Assembly (NCBI GenBank): GCA_029204225.1
Contig: CM055101.1
Coordinates: 39,533,627 to 39,597,626 of the forward strand
Length of the DNA: 64,000 bases
Source of the DNA: Diphasiastrum complanatum
Taxonomy: Eukaryota > Streptophyta > Lycopodiopsida > Lycopodiales > Lycopodiaceae
Reading direction: 5' to 3'
The notes under the pieces are model-generated. The model was not told where the DNA came from and ran no database searches. It was given only the letters and a program-made list of their open reading frames with translations. Positions within the stretch are counted from its first letter, which is position 1. Each line of letters begins with the position of its first letter. Position numbers and translations under genes: made by a program. Shown here in pieces: positions 20,985-32,972 of this stretch.

Positions 20985-21475
20985 AGACCGGACGTAGGAC
21001 CTTTGCCTAGCCGCGCCCACACAAATCTATCACAGAATTAGCCCACGGGGAAACATCCATCCAACCATCCGTGCTTTCACCATTAAGCAGCACATTGCCT
21101 CAGTCACGCCCCACCACTTTTTGGTCGATAGCCCTTATAGCTAAACGATCGGCAGCTATCCCGCACCGGCAGCTAACCACCCGTGCTTTACACCCGAATT
21201 CGAGCAGCATCTCTGTATCAATGGTTAACCCGTACAGTTCGAATATGTCGCCCCGCACCCCACAAGGTACAGACCGTGCTTTCACCTACCTAGGCAGCAC
21301 TTTGCCTCATCCGTCCTACGTGCAGACAGCGCCAGGCCCGAACCGCGAGAACTGACCGTGCTTACACCTCGAGGGCAGCACTTTGACTCATCAAGTCCCC
21401 CGTTCTGCCGACCACCCCGACCGTGGACGCACCCGTGCTTACACTGTGGGCAGCACCTTGCGCAACGGTTGTCCT
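20985..21475 (-). repeat. Leader of the Gag-protease element, shared with the tandem array
   Basis: Reverse complement of about 14386-14890 (and 10542-11045), nearly identical by eye. It includes all five GTGCT...AGCAC stems (21071-21456). Similarity stops near 20985 toward gag and at 21475 toward the missing primer site. The gag-less and gag-bearing families thus share this leader much more closely than their LTRs. Confidence 0.85.
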
Positions 21476-21938
21476 GACAAATCCTTTTCTATAAAAAAAT
21501 ATTATAATAATTTTTAGCCCAAGACTCTTTAGTGAGTGACTTTATCTTTGATAGACTCCTCCCAAGACTGCCAAGGCTAAAACGAGTTATAGTTGGTATT
21601 GAGAAATCCTTCTATAAACTTGCGGAGAGGTGCCAAAAAGTAGATTTTTGAAGCAAAACTAACCCTTTGCCAAAAAAAACCTACATAAGTACTTTTCCAA
21701 TTATCATCCCTCGTCATAAGACTTTCGCTGGGAGGGCATAATTGAATTTATTTATAAAATCTACTCTTGCCCAAACCGTAAATGTTCTAGACAAAGGAAT
21801 ATTTCTGCTTTTCTTTAACCTCTTCCATCTCCTCATCATCAATTTCCTCATACACATTTCAAAAACTGCATCTCCCAATCTCTCTCTCGTACATGACCAC
21901 ACCACTCCATATCATCTTCATCTTGCACACAACAGGCC
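21476..21938 (+). other. Leader remnant upstream of gag in the 18.5-kb element
   Basis: AT-rich sequence between the inverted element and the gag frame. I see no gene or repeat in it. It belongs to the interior of the 18.5-kb element. Confidence 0.5.
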
Positions 21939-23718
21939 ATGGCAATGTATGAGCAGCTTGCCCAAATCTCGATGCTTTTCGGAGAAACTCTCAAGGGCTA
22001 CACTGCACGATTTGCCAAGATGGCGGGAGATTGGAATTCCGGTCTTCCTAGTCACCACAAAATGGCATTTTTCTATGCCGGATTACCGCACGAGATCAAG
22101 ATTGGTATGTCACCCTTTACAACATATACCAGTCCAAACGAACTTTGTAAGACAGCCACTATTGCAGAAGCACAGATCTTGCACACACCATCACAGCCCA
22201 AATCCAACATTCAAACAATCAGGGATGATAGAGCATCTATTCCACAAGATGCCACAGACGATGCTAGCCAAAGTACTAGCAACACGGACGATCAGATGCA
22301 AGTTGTCAGTGACACAGATGAGATGTGCAGTCAATCTGATTACCTCCCAGAACCACAAATTGCCAATCGGAAAATTCGACCACTAGACCAGTGCCATTAT
22401 TGTTTTGGAAAACATCCAACACCTCAATGTCCAATTCGAAATCCGAGATTACGAAACCAATCCAATAAGGAAATTCTGGAGATTGGAAATCAATCAACAA
22501 AACCCTCATCTATGCCATCTAGTTTGCCATCAGATCGCTCCTCCAAAGAAAATGGACCGGTCTCAGGACTTTTAGAATCTTCTCTAGTGGCTAGGCAAGG
22601 TTCGGTGGAAGAATTGGTTATATCAGCGAGCGGATCATCCCATGCAGGGGAAGTTCAAACTGGCTCACCACTATAATACGTGGAAGGGATCAAAGGAGAC
22701 CTAATACCGGTGTACGTGCATCAATTGAGAGGTGACGGAATCTTACAAACGGTACGGTGTTTCGGATGTGGAGGTAAACATCGTAGATCAGAATGTCCAC
22801 ACCGAAATAATCTGTCCTCCTTTTATCCTTGATGTGAACAATGTGGCACCCATGTCGTGATTGTCCACTAAGAGATCTAAGAAAAGCCGTTATGACTCCT
22901 ACCTGCTTGAATCGGCAACCTACATATGACCATGCAAATCCACCAACCGAGAAGCTGCACTACAAACGCAAACTTCTAGTGCCACCTGGTTACAAAGCAG
23001 ATGCGGATGGAAGGAATGAGAGAAAGATCCTAAAACAAGTTGACACGGCCACACGTGAAACACCAACACCATAGAAGACAGAGTGGGTAAAATCTAGCCA
23101 ACCAGAGGTAACGAAAGAAGTCAAGAAATTGGCAACAGATGTTACAAAGGGGCCTCAAGGCCAACCACGCAACTTGAAGGCAAACTGACTACCAATCAAC
23201 GCAACGATCCATCTGTACCACCTTCAAGAGAGCAGTCCAGTGAGAAAGGAAAGACTAAGGTGGGAGATTGTCCTCTGATTTCAATGCCAATCATAAGCAA
23301 GATCCAACCACAGTCGGAATGTTCCACTCAACATCTGGCCACCACAAAGCTACATCAGGACATCACATTGCTTAGACGGCCAAATCCAGGGAATCCAAGC
23401 CCAAAATGGCCAATTGCACAACCAGAACCTACAATGACAAAGTCTTGTCCTAAATCTATGATATTGACTGTTGAGGAAAGTCGTCAGGTTATGGCATACC
23501 ATGAATACCTGGACAGACAAGAGCATCAAGCAAGCACGTCATATCCACATTATGATTTAAGGGAGTCCATGACATTGGGACTAGTTGCGCCGATCTATGA
23601 GGATCCCTTATATCAGCAAGATTTATCTTGGGATCCTCCGAGGGCATATCTCGACTACCCAATTGTCAATGAACAAGGTTATCCGGAATGGCCACCAGAC
23701 CCTTATGGGTATTATTGA
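21939..23718 (+). pseudogene. Broken gag of the 18.5-kb element
   Basis: The first open part (21939-22676, 245 residues) has a Gag-like helical core (ETLKGYTARFAKMAGDWN, FFYAGLPHEIKI) and a CCHC-type knuckle CHYCFGKHPTPQC near 22392. In the same frame, past a stop at 22674, a second knuckle CFGCGGKHRRSEC follows at about 22758-22797 and a third partial one (CEQCGTH) after another stop. A C-terminal frame (23260-23718) ends in a Pro/Tyr-rich tail (GYPEWPPDPYGYY). The knuckle spacing is C-x2-C-x3-H-x4-C, one residue shorter than the usual C-x2-C-x4-H-x4-C. No protease or polymerase follows before the 3' LTR. Confidence 0.75.
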
Positions 23719-23917
23719 AAATCTGGCAAGTCCAAGTTCTTGCTGATCGCCATCATCCAATAAAGCCTCAGGTTTTACGTAAGCGAATTTTATCCACGCT
23801 TTTCCTGAAGCACCCATGTCCCAGCAATTAAAAAAAAAAAATCGACAACAGCACCCCTTCACGATAGTTGCTGCCTAGTGCCGAGGGACCGGCACTACTT
23901 TGGGCCATTGACCTTGT

Positions 23918-24382
23918 TGTGGGTATTTCCTATACATAAATAGATAAGTGGGTCCCACCACTTAAAGTACTGTTGGCCAAGCCTTACCTTGTGGGCCTCG
24001 CCATAGTACATTGTACAGTTAGAATAATAAAGTGTGAGGGCAATGGCATCCTGCGTGTGTAAGCCCAACCCAATGAGCACGCAAAATGGTTAGGTAGAAC
24101 CTGAATAAAAGACTTGGGGCCTTAGTTAAAATAAATTAATTAAAAAGCCCAAAGTCAAGTTCATAAGGTTCTAAGTTAAAAGGGAATCTCTCAAACTCAC
24201 ATGAATCATGTGAGTTTGGGCCTTTTCCTAATAAACCATTAGATTGAAGTTCAATTAGTTTGAAGGGCTAGGATGCCATTGTAAATAGGCCAATGAGAGC
24301 CAAGATGGCCCTCCCTCCTCAACTATATAAGGAGGCCATTTTCCATTGTACACATCTTCATCTTTCTCAATAAAGCTCTCCT

Positions 24383-24452
<70 letters not shown>

Positions 24453-24790
24453 AGGTTGATTGGTGCATAGTTATGGATGGGTAGACGCTCAAGCTCCTAT
24501 AGTCCCAACCATCCTTGGTGAACTCTCTTCTCCCTTTCTCTCTCTCTCTCTTTCTCTCTCCAAGGTTGATTGGTGCATAGCTATGGGTAGGCGCTCGAGC
24601 CCCTATAGCCCCAACCATCCTTGGTGAACTCTCTTCTCCCTTTCTCTCTCTCTCTCTAAACTCTCTCTCCTCTCTCCTCTCTCCTCTCTCTCATCACTCC
24701 TTCCTCTCTATCTCCCTTCTCTCTCTCTTGCTATGCAGGTGTGCACGGGCGGCTCTCAGTGAATGAACCCCTATACTACGACGGACTACA
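23918..24790 (+). repeat. 3' LTR of the 18.5-kb element
   Basis: Partner of 6242-7328 with the same inverted repeat, TATA box, AATAAA, CT tracts and two 74-bp units. It ends ggactaca at 24790. The interrupted gypsy sequence resumes immediately with gttgtgcgagagatc. Confidence 0.85.
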
Positions 24791-25157
24791 GTTGTGCGAG
24801 AGATCACTTCCTGCGAGAGTTGAACCCTCGCAGACAGTCTAAACCCTTGCACTTTGCAAGGCAGTCAAATCACCTTCTGAACTCTCGTAGATTTCCCTGA
24901 GGCCTTAAAATTTTGTGAAGGAGGTCCCTGCCAAAATTTGGGTGGAACTGAGCAAGGGAAAGTGGATTTCATCTAATATGCACTCTAAATTCCGCTATAT
25001 AAGGGCTGAATTCGAGTCATTTGTCACCTTTGCTGGCGAATCTCTGTTCAAATTTTCACTAAAATTTCCAAGTTCTTTGTTTGCGACCAAATTTTCTACA
25101 AGCTATCATTTGCTTATACTGAACACAGATCTGCGCTCTGAACTACAATTCTTGCCT
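24791..25157 (+). repeat. Gypsy LTR-like segment, second part, with TATA box
   Basis: Continuation of 5561-6241. It aligns with the minus-strand region around 60775-61140 and contains TATATAAG at 24996-25003, matching a TATA box at the same place in the other copy. It is truncated at 25157 by the junction with a copia fragment. Confidence 0.75.
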
Positions 25158-25869
25158 GAAGATGATGAAAGATCCTTCATGGACATCACTTTGTTTAGGC
25201 AACTTATAGGTTCTTAATGTGGATCACTATAACTAGACCAGATCTTAGCTTTAGTGTATGTAGTTTGATCCAATCCATGCAAAAGCCATTGAATATCCAT
25301 TGGAAAAAGGCTAAGAGGATTCTAAGATACATCTCGGGTACATTGAATTTTGGGATTCTATATAGAGGAGATGTGATTAACCTTCATGCATTTAGTGATT
25401 TTGATTTTGCAAGGGACAAGAGGGATAGGAAATCAACAAGTGCCTATTCAACTTTCATAGGAGAAGGTGTGGTTTCATGGCTTTCAAAAAAACAAGAAAC
25501 TATATCTCTATCTTCAACCGAGGCCGAGTATAAAGCTTTGACAACCACTACAAAGGAGGTACTTTGGATCAAGAGATTATTGGTGGAGCTAAAGATCATG
25601 GATTCAGAGGAGGCACCAATCATCTACAATGACAATATATCAGCCCAACACCTTGCATCTAACCCAATCTTCCATGCAAGATCTAAGCACATTGAGATAT
25701 GCCATCACTTTGTGAGAGAAATGGTGCAAGCCAAGGAGATTGCTTTGGAGCATGTTCCAAGAAATGAATGTGTAGCTGATCTACTTACTAAACCACTTCA
25801 AAAGACACCTTTTATGAAGTTCAGATCATCACTTGGAGTGATTAGTAAAGCAATGATTGAACCAAGCTA
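25158..25869 (+). pseudogene. Copia RNase H fragment
   Basis: The fragment starts in the RT C-terminus (DDERSFMDITLFRQLIGS) and runs through RNase H with TRPDLSFSV, SDFDFARDKRDRKSTSAYS, SLSSTEAEYKAL and ADLLTKPLQK. A frameshift and stop near 25217 separate the first 20 codons from the rest. Everything upstream of RT is missing. The family resembles the copia at 54700-58653. It ends at 25869 and is followed by a short purine stretch and an LTR start. Confidence 0.85.
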
Positions 25870-25879
25870 GATACTGAGG

Positions 25880-26110
25880 AGTGTTAAAAATTCACAATTC
25901 TAGCTTGACTAGTTTTGGTCATATGACTTGTAAATAGTTAGATGGTCATGATGTGGCTTGTCACACGTGCCAAATAGCATAGGATTCCATTCATAAGGAT
26001 GTTCTCAAGTAGACCTAATTATTAGAACCTTTGAAATGAGTCCAAATTATGCTTAGATACAAGGGAGAAAAAATAGGAGCTATTTTTGGTAATTTTTGCA
26101 TTGTTGAGGG
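25880..26110 (+). repeat. Truncated copia 3' LTR (inferred)
   Basis: TGTTAAAAATTCAC follows actgaggag, the expected purine tract/LTR junction for this copia type. No second copy is in the window. The sequence passes into the next copia fragment at about 26110, so the right boundary is uncertain. Confidence 0.5.
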
Positions 26111-28768
26111 ATCTCCAAGATTCCAACCCTAACTGGCATAGAAGGTTGGGTCATCCTAACTTTAAATCTATGTCTTCTATGGTTAAGAAGGTGAAGGCCA
26201 TTGGTCTTCCAAAATTTCTTTCTAAAGATTTCAAGCCTTGTGAGGCTTGTGCCATTGCAAAGTCACACATAAAGCCATATCAGAAGTCTTTTATAAAGAC
26301 TACTCATCTTTTGGAGCTTATACACTCAGATGTACATTTTTTCTCTTCTAAAAGTATTGGTGGTGCAACATGTTTTGTCACCTTCATTGCTGACTTTACT
26401 AGATATACTTGGATGTATCTACTTTCTTCAAAGGCTATGGTTTTTTATCACTTCCTAATCTTCAAAGCTTATGTTGAGAAACAATTTTCTTTCAAAGTTA
26501 TAGCGTTAAGATGTGATGGAGGAGGTGAATACATCTCCAACAAGTTTCATGAATACTGTGAAGGTGAAGGAATAAAGAGAGAGTTTTCTTGTGCTTATTC
26601 TCCATCTCAAAATGGAGTAGCTGAGAGAAAAAATAGATCTTTATGTGAATGTGCTAAAGCATTTCGAGTAGCAGCTTCTTTGCCTATTGAATATTGGGGT
26701 GAAGCTATAAATTGTGCAAACTATTTGTGCAATAGATTACCTCACAATGCACTTGCTGGAAAATCACCTTTTGAAGTCTTGTTTAAGAAGAAACCTAAGG
26801 TAGATCACCTTAGATTTTTTGGTTGTAATTGCTTTGTTCATGTGCCCTTGGAAACGAGGAAAAGAGATGATCCTAATTATATTAAAGGGATCATGGTTGG
26901 ATATGCATCCAACAAGAAAGCTTACAGAATCTATGTTCCCTCTACCTCAACTATAATTGAGAGTAGAGACGTTATATTCCATGAAGATCAAAAATACATT
27001 CTTGAGGAGGCCGAGTTTAAAGATTCTCACAAAGATACTCCAATCATCACCCTTGAAGACTATCATGGAGAGATGGGGCCAAGAATTGAGGAGGAGTCAC
27101 CTCAAATATTTTCACCAAGGAGATCTCAAAGAGAAAGATCCGAGCCTAGAAGGCTTACCTATGAAGATAGAGGCAAGCAAGTGGAAATCAACTCCACTAA
27201 TTGTGCTTATTTTATTTCTCATGAGGAACCGAAGGATGTATATGATGCACTCAACTCAAAGGAATGGTACCTTGCCATGAAGGAGGAATATGATGCTTTG
27301 ATGGCCAATAAGACATGGGAGCTTGTGGATCTTCCATCCAACAAGCACACCATTGGTTGCAAGTGGGTTTTTCGAGTCAAGTATAATCAAGATAGCACAA
27401 TCAACAAGTACAAGGCTAGGCTTTGTGCTAAAGGTTTTGCTCAAGTTTATGGACTTGATTATGAGGAGACCTTTGCTCCGGTTGCAAAGATGGTATCAAT
27501 TAGAATCATAATTTCTCTTGCTTGTTTTTTCAATTGGCAAGTTCTTCAATTAGATGTCTCTAATGCATTTCTACATGGATATCTAGAAGAAGAGATTTAT
27601 ATGGATCAGCCTATTGGGTTCATCCATGACAAAGAAAAAGTTTGCTTGCTCTTCAAAAGTTTATATGGATTGAAGCAAGCTCCAAGGTCATGGTATTCTC
27701 GACTTAACACCTTTCTTGAGTCACTAGGATTTAATCTTAGTAACTATGATCCTTCCTTATATGTCAAGTTTTTTGATAAAGATATTGTCATTCTTCTTAT
27801 TTATGTTGATGGTATCATTCTCACAGGAAGTAGTATCAAGTTAGTTGGGAAAACCAAGATTGCACTTGGAAAAGAGTTCAAGATGCAAGATCTTGGAAAA
27901 ATTCACTATATTCTAGGATTAGAGATTGACTTTCTTAAAGATAAAGCTTTTGTATGTCAATCCAAGTATGCTCTTTCAATGTTAAAGAAGTTCAATATGT
28001 TGAATTGTAAGAGTATAGAAACACCTATGGAGCAAAATGTAAAGGACTCTAACAAAGATGATGAAAGATCCTTCGTGGACATCACAATTTTTAGAAGTCT
28101 TATAGGCTCCTTAATTTGGCTCACAATAACTAGACCTGACATAAGCTTTAGCGTTCATAAGTTGAGCCAGGCTATGCAAAATCCTACTATCTATCATTGG
28201 AAAATGGCCAAGAGAGTGCTTAGATATATATCTTCAACTTTTGATTTTGGTTTATTGTATAAAAGTGAAGATCTTTCTATTATTGGTTATTCTGACTCGG
28301 ATTTTGCAAGTGATAGAGCAGATCGAAAATCTACAAGTGCTTATGTCATATATCTTGGAGGAAACTTGATATCTTGGCTTTCCAAAAAAGCAAGATATTG
28401 TATCACTCTCATCATGTGAAGCTGAGTACAAGGCACTCACTACAACAACAAAGGAAGTGCTTTGGATCAAGAGGTTACTAGTGGAACTAAAGATAATCTT
28501 GGAAGAGGATCTACCTATGATCATGTGTGACAACATTTCAGCCCGAGCCCTTGCCAACAACCCGATATTCCATGCAAGGAGCAAGCATATCGAAGTTGCA
28601 TATCACTTGGTGAGAGAGAAGCTCATTGGAGGGGAAATCAATTTGGAGCACATCGACACATCATCTTGTATTGCTGATATGCTCACCAAACCTTTGAGCA
28701 AAAGTTCCTTCATCAAGCATAGAGCCAATCTTGGAGTTATACCAAAATTTATGTTCAAATCAATATAG
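26110..28768 (+). pseudogene. Copia pol, 5' truncated and mutated
   Basis: The frame enters at the GAG-pre-integrase HHCC region (HRRLGHPNFKS, CEACAIAKSH). The integrase core follows (HSDVHF, RCDGGGEYIS, QNGVAERKNRS), then RT (KYKARLCAKGFAQVYGLDY, LDVSNAFLHG, YGLKQAPRSWYS) and RNase H (SDSDFASDRADRKSTSAY, then EAEYKALTTTTKEVLW). There are three defects: gag and protease are missing, the RT catalytic tetrad reads YVDG at 27802-27813, and a one-base insertion near 28388 shifts the frame inside RNase H so that the last part continues in another frame to 28768. The family is close to the 54700-58653 copia. Confidence 0.9.
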
Positions 28769-28785
28769 ATTATTTTTAGGAGGAG

Positions 28786-29566
28786 TGTCAAAATTGAAAA
28801 AACAATCCATATTGATTTCTTGGCTTGCTACAAATGTTCTACCATGCAAGTATGTAGCTCATAAATGCAAAATGCCAAGTTTGGCCTTCATAGAACTCGA
28901 GCTACATGGTTATGTAATATCTAGATTGAAGAATACAACTTGCATATAGTTTGTAGACATAGAATTAGCAAAGTCATGCTTGTAGAAACTCGTGGCAATT
29001 CACATGCATTAATTGTAAGTGATCCATAGTGACATGCAAGGCATGCACAAAGTGTAATGGACACATGCATGATGATTTGTACTTTGTTAGTTAGAACTAG
29101 CACACTTGTAAAAAGTTGGTAGAATTTCATGCATGGCAAGTGACAAATGTCACATAGACTCTAGATGTCACTTTAGATGTCATTTTGTAATGAATGGATG
29201 TGGTTCTACCTCGAGCTACCTCAAAGTCCATAAATATGTGTAGCTCTCCTCACAATCAATGATGAAGAACCAAAGTTTTGTAGCTATCTCATGCCATTTT
29301 GGATCTAAACTATTTTGCTTGTTATCTCTCTATCTTTCTCTCTCTAACTCATGTTGAAGCTAATGCTTATACACTGATATCTTGTACTTTTGCTAATTAT
29401 TGATTCATTGCTATCATATTCAGTTGCTTAGCATGCTAGATTGTGGTTAAGCCATTTCTTCTGAACTAGATCTAGCTAATCAATCTAGAATCAGGTTACT
29501 GTGCTAATCACAAAGCTTAATTAGATCCATCATACTTGTGGACATTCCCCCACACGTGTGAAATCT
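28786..29566 (+). repeat. Copia 3' LTR, right end approximate
   Basis: TGTCAAAATTG begins directly after ttaggaggag, a typical purine tract, downstream of RNase H. The LTR at 63008 starts with nearly the same bases (TGTCAAAATG). The segment has several CATGCA motifs and CACACGTGTG at 29551-29560. No partner LTR is present, so the end at about 29566 is judged from the similar LTR end near 63606-63624. Confidence 0.6.
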
Positions 29567-30834
29567 GGAAATTTTGTCAAGCATTACAATTTTCAATCTC
29601 CTCTTACAAAAATCAATCATACCCTGATTGCACTAGACACAAGTGAAGTAGAAAATAAAGATTAAATGTTAGGGGATGATGTAGGAGTGAGGTTGGTTCG
29701 GTGTTTTCTAGAATTTTATCAGACGCCAATTTTTGTAGAATTAGAATGATTACCTAATCATTTTCTAAATAGTATTCACTATCCCCAATTTAAAAAATCT
29801 TATGTGGATGGATATGTCGAATGCACCCTTGATTATGGCGCCATACATATACAAGTAAGCTTTTTGTTTTTCAAAATCTAGCTACTGCTATATTACTTGA
29901 GTTTATCCTGACTCACATGCTAATTTGTTATTGCAGTGCACATTGGAGTGTATATGTTTTGGCATTATATGTAATAGCGACAGTATATGCAACCCAGTGT
30001 GCATAAAAATGAATTCAATCTCGCACATGCACAAGGCTAAAAACTTATATTGATGTTGATAGAACTTTCCTATGTCAGGTGCAACGACATACACGAAACT
30101 GGAGTGGATAGATGCAAAGGTGGCTTATAATCTGAGATATTGGTTCAGCGTGCGTTTTTATTTGTCGTTTATAACTAAAGCTCACGGCTTGCGTTGAAAT
30201 GATATGTCATGCACCTCTGAGACGGTCTTTAGTTGAGAATATCAATATCGGGACAAGGATATCATAGAGATAAAAGACCAACCAACTAATACCAAAGGGA
30301 CTGCGCGAATGACATTAGATTGCGTAGGTGTAGTAGGGAATGAAATCGAAGATCACAGAGAGGATAGAAGAAAGCTTTTCAAGTGAAATTTAATAAGTCA
30401 TCAACCCTAACCCACTTTATCCAGAAGAGAATAGTTTAACACTACCAAGAGGATATACCATTGAGAACCAAGGTTGGTTAAGAGATGCTGAACGACGAAT
30501 ATTACCTTGGCCATAAAAAGAGGGGACGAGTGTATGTTTCATGTCGATACGAATGTGGCTTTTCAACAAATCTAGTAGTATCCCTAGTACCTCAAAATAC
30601 AACTTGGATAGACTCAACCGATTTGAACTGAACAACTGTGTATGAAACGAGATAAGATTCCCTTGCTATGTGCCTTTGGTAATGAGAATATTTCTAGAGT
30701 CTTTTGATGATGCTAACAATGATTTTGATACAGACGGAATCTTTAAGAATTGTTGATAACATTGTAGCAACATCTCGACTTGACCATACGACCCATGTAC
30801 CATATCCAATAAGCTAGAAAAAGGAACCGAAAAG
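29567..30834. other. Unannotated AT-rich stretch
   Basis: I see no supportable gene, LTR or RNA gene here. Short frames exist on both strands but none resembles a known family. Confidence 0.5.
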
Positions 30835-31570
30835 ACAAAGCAAGGGCGACAAGAGCCTAGCTCCCAAGAAAAGTTGCAGGTGCAGACCCACACCTCCACA
30901 AGAAATGGGTAACCGAGCCTGGTTCCGGAGCTGAAAGGGTCTCCACACCATCCAAAGAACCCGGGCCCAAAAGGCGGCCAAAAACATCCATAATAGAGTT
31001 GTCAAAGGAAGAGAGAAGATGCAAAAAGTCCTGAGTAGGGGGGAAGTGCACAGCAGACAAGAAGGACGCTGGATAAAGCAAGACATCAAGATGCCAAACA
31101 CGACCTGAGTGTCGCCCAACCGGGGAAGCAGATCTGATGAGCAACATCCTCCTGGAGAGCCTCACTGAAGCAGACCCAAAACGAACACCCAGAATGCGAA
31201 TGCCATCCGAAGGAGCAAGGAAGCCTTGAGGAGGAACAAAGTCCGGGGGAAGACATGTTGGAGACCACACCGAACACTTGCGAGGTTGAATAGACAAACC
31301 AAGAAAAGCCAGCTGCTCAGAGAAATGATAAAATGCGTGGAGCATCGTAGGAGCAAGACCAACAATATGAGTGTCATCAGCAACCGAAGGAAATAAGCAG
31401 GAGGGAAAGCCTCTGCAGAAGCTCGAAGGGCGCATAAATGAGCCAGAGCGAAAAAAGGACCACCCAAAGGATCACCTTGACGAGTACCCGCTGCAGACTG
31501 GATAGTAGAAAGATCGCCAGAGCGCACATGGTGACTGTAAAAGAGGGGAGTCTTAGTAGCATAGAACAAA
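30835..31570 (-). pseudogene. LINE-type (non-LTR) reverse transcriptase fragment
   Basis: Read on the minus strand, the first frame contains GTRQGDPLGGPFFALAHLCAL, the B-motif region of non-LTR RTs. A frameshift leads into the catalytic block ADDTHIVG and then LGLSIQPRKCSVWSP. Further downstream, frames alternate through FDNSIMDVFGRLLGPGSLD, a type seen in plant LINE ORF2 after the RT palm. N-terminal endonuclease and the 3' end are absent. Several frameshifts make it non-functional. No poly(A) tail or target duplication was found. Confidence 0.8.
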
Positions 31571-32114
31571 TATTATCGATTTCATAGATTTTAGGATAGT
31601 CAATTGTGCATTTATTTTATCATTCTGCGAACAAATAATATATCTTTTCTGATATGCACAATGGCTGGCTAGTTGTGGTGTATCTTCCAAAATAAAATGT
31701 ATATCATGATTCATCTGCTAATCCAAATTGCTCAAAGAAACTGCAAATTATTACACATTATGGCAATCTAATTCAGCAAGCAATGGTCCAGTAAAGCGTG
31801 ACACATCGTGGACATATTTCTCAGCTAGCTTGTTCAACATGAATCCATTTCTGTCAACAGCTACTGAAATGAGAATATACATCATGAGACATTAAGATTG
31901 CATGGATTCTTCATACTAAAATCACGAAGTAGTTACAAGTCTAAGTACCTCATTCCATCTATCACCTCCAAAAGTAAAGTATTACCGATGTATCAAGGAA
32001 GCGATCAATAACCAGTCATCAAATTCCTCGGTAAAACTAGCAGCCAATTAGATGAAACAATTGTCGGAGCGTTGATCTTAGAAGATCTAAACTAAAGATC
32101 CTTTGAAGTGGCAC
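31571..32114. other. 3' flank of the phytocyanin gene
   Basis: No gene or repeat is visible. The polyadenylation region of the phytocyanin transcript should lie here, but I could not pick a specific signal. Confidence 0.4.
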
Positions 32115-32972
32115 CTACAAGAGGAAGAGTGCCGCTCCAAAGGAGGCCGAAACGACGACCATTGTTGCGGAGCCTGATTGGAGTGAAGAGGCGCTATTTC
32201 CTGCAGGGCCTGTGCCAACGGGTGGTCCAAAGGAGGGAGTACCGGGGGTCGCTGAGGGGCCGGTGGGCGTTATGGGCGTGGATGCTGCTGAAATAGCGAT
32301 CTTCATGCCTTGCGAGCAGTGGTTAGGATATCCACAGACGAAATACATATTAGAACTGGTGATCGGCACGTTGTCTAATCCGGTGCTGTACGTTTTCAAC
32401 GGGCTGACGATGCTGCAGCTGTCATAGTCTGGCTTCGAAACTTGGAGAACCGAATGAGAATTTGCAGTATAATTAAACACTGCAGAGCACAAAGCACATG
32501 CTCATCAGAACAAACAGCTAGATCTACCCAAATACTTCACTCATCTATACCTACAGCAAACAATCATCAGATGGAGCAGCTTCATCTACCCAACTGCTTG
32601 ATTCAAGCACCTACCTACCCACAAGAACACAGCTTCCTCTACCCAAATGCTTGATCTAAACACACAGAAAATGATCATCGGAAAGAAGACCTCGTCGAAC
32701 CACGCTCCATCTACACATACAGTAAACCATAACCAAAAGGAACTCTTCATCTATCAAAAGGCTTGATCTACAGTACATCCATATCTAACTGTCACTGCTT
32801 AAAAAAGACATAACTTACCAAGGACATCGGAGGTGCTGAAGTTGTACTTGGACGCCCAGTCTTGGTAATTCACTGCGAATCCCCAGGCCCCATCGCCACC
32901 TACAACGTAGGCCATAGCCGACAACACGCACAGCACCAGCAATGCACTGTCTCTTCCCTGCATCTGAGCCAT
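32115..32972 (-). CDS. Phytocyanin (uclacyanin/early-nodulin-like blue copper protein), two exons
   Basis: Exon 1 is 32972-32819, the intron 32818-32480 (GT...AG, phase 1) and exon 2 32479-32115, giving 172 residues. A signal peptide (cleavage near residue 21, after SAMA) leads to a plastocyanin-like domain at about 22-117. The type-1 copper ligands are visible: His60, then Cys100-x4-His105-x4-Met110. Cys73 and Cys106 are placed for the family's disulfide. Met as axial ligand points to uclacyanin/plantacyanin rather than stellacyanin (Gln). A Pro/Ser/Thr/Gly-rich linker (about 118-150) resembles arabinogalactan modules, and a hydrophobic tail ending ALFLL suggests a GPI anchor at the plasma membrane or wall. 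The intron position just before VFNY is the conserved one in phytocyanins. The ATG at 32972 gives a clean signal peptide; upstream GTG in frame is not needed. Electron transfer or cell-surface signalling is the family's presumed role. Confidence 0.92.

Larger units (their letters stand above)
17214..21475 (-). mobile_element. Gag-protease-only LTR element, 5' truncated, inverted
   Basis: Read on the minus strand it has a leader with the five stem motifs (21475-20985), one long gag-protease frame (20714-18501), a short 3' untranslated part, a purine tract (gaggggagga) and a 920-bp LTR (18133-17214). No RT, RNase H or integrase follows. The 5' LTR and primer site are missing: homology to the tandem array begins abruptly at 21475. 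The insertion cut LTR 3 of the array, and a later deletion seems to have removed this element's 5' LTR together with the rest of LTR 3. It shares leader, PPT hairpin and LTR start with the array. Confidence 0.82.
6242..24790 (+). mobile_element. Large gag-only LTR retrotransposon (18.5 kb with nested insertions)
   Basis: Two LTR copies (6242-7328 and 23918-24790) flank an interior that starts with a tRNA-Asp-like primer site. The gypsy sequence is split around the element and resumes on the far side; gttg occurs on both sides, compatible with a short target duplication. Without the nested array and inverted element (9219-21475) the interior is only about 4.3 kb. It holds a primer site, a pyrimidine-rich tract, a duplicated 105-bp segment and a broken gag with CCHC knuckles. 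No protease, RT, RNase H or integrase is visible, so it depended on another element. The tRNA-Asp primer is typical of Ty3/gypsy, so that assignment is likely. Confidence 0.8.
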
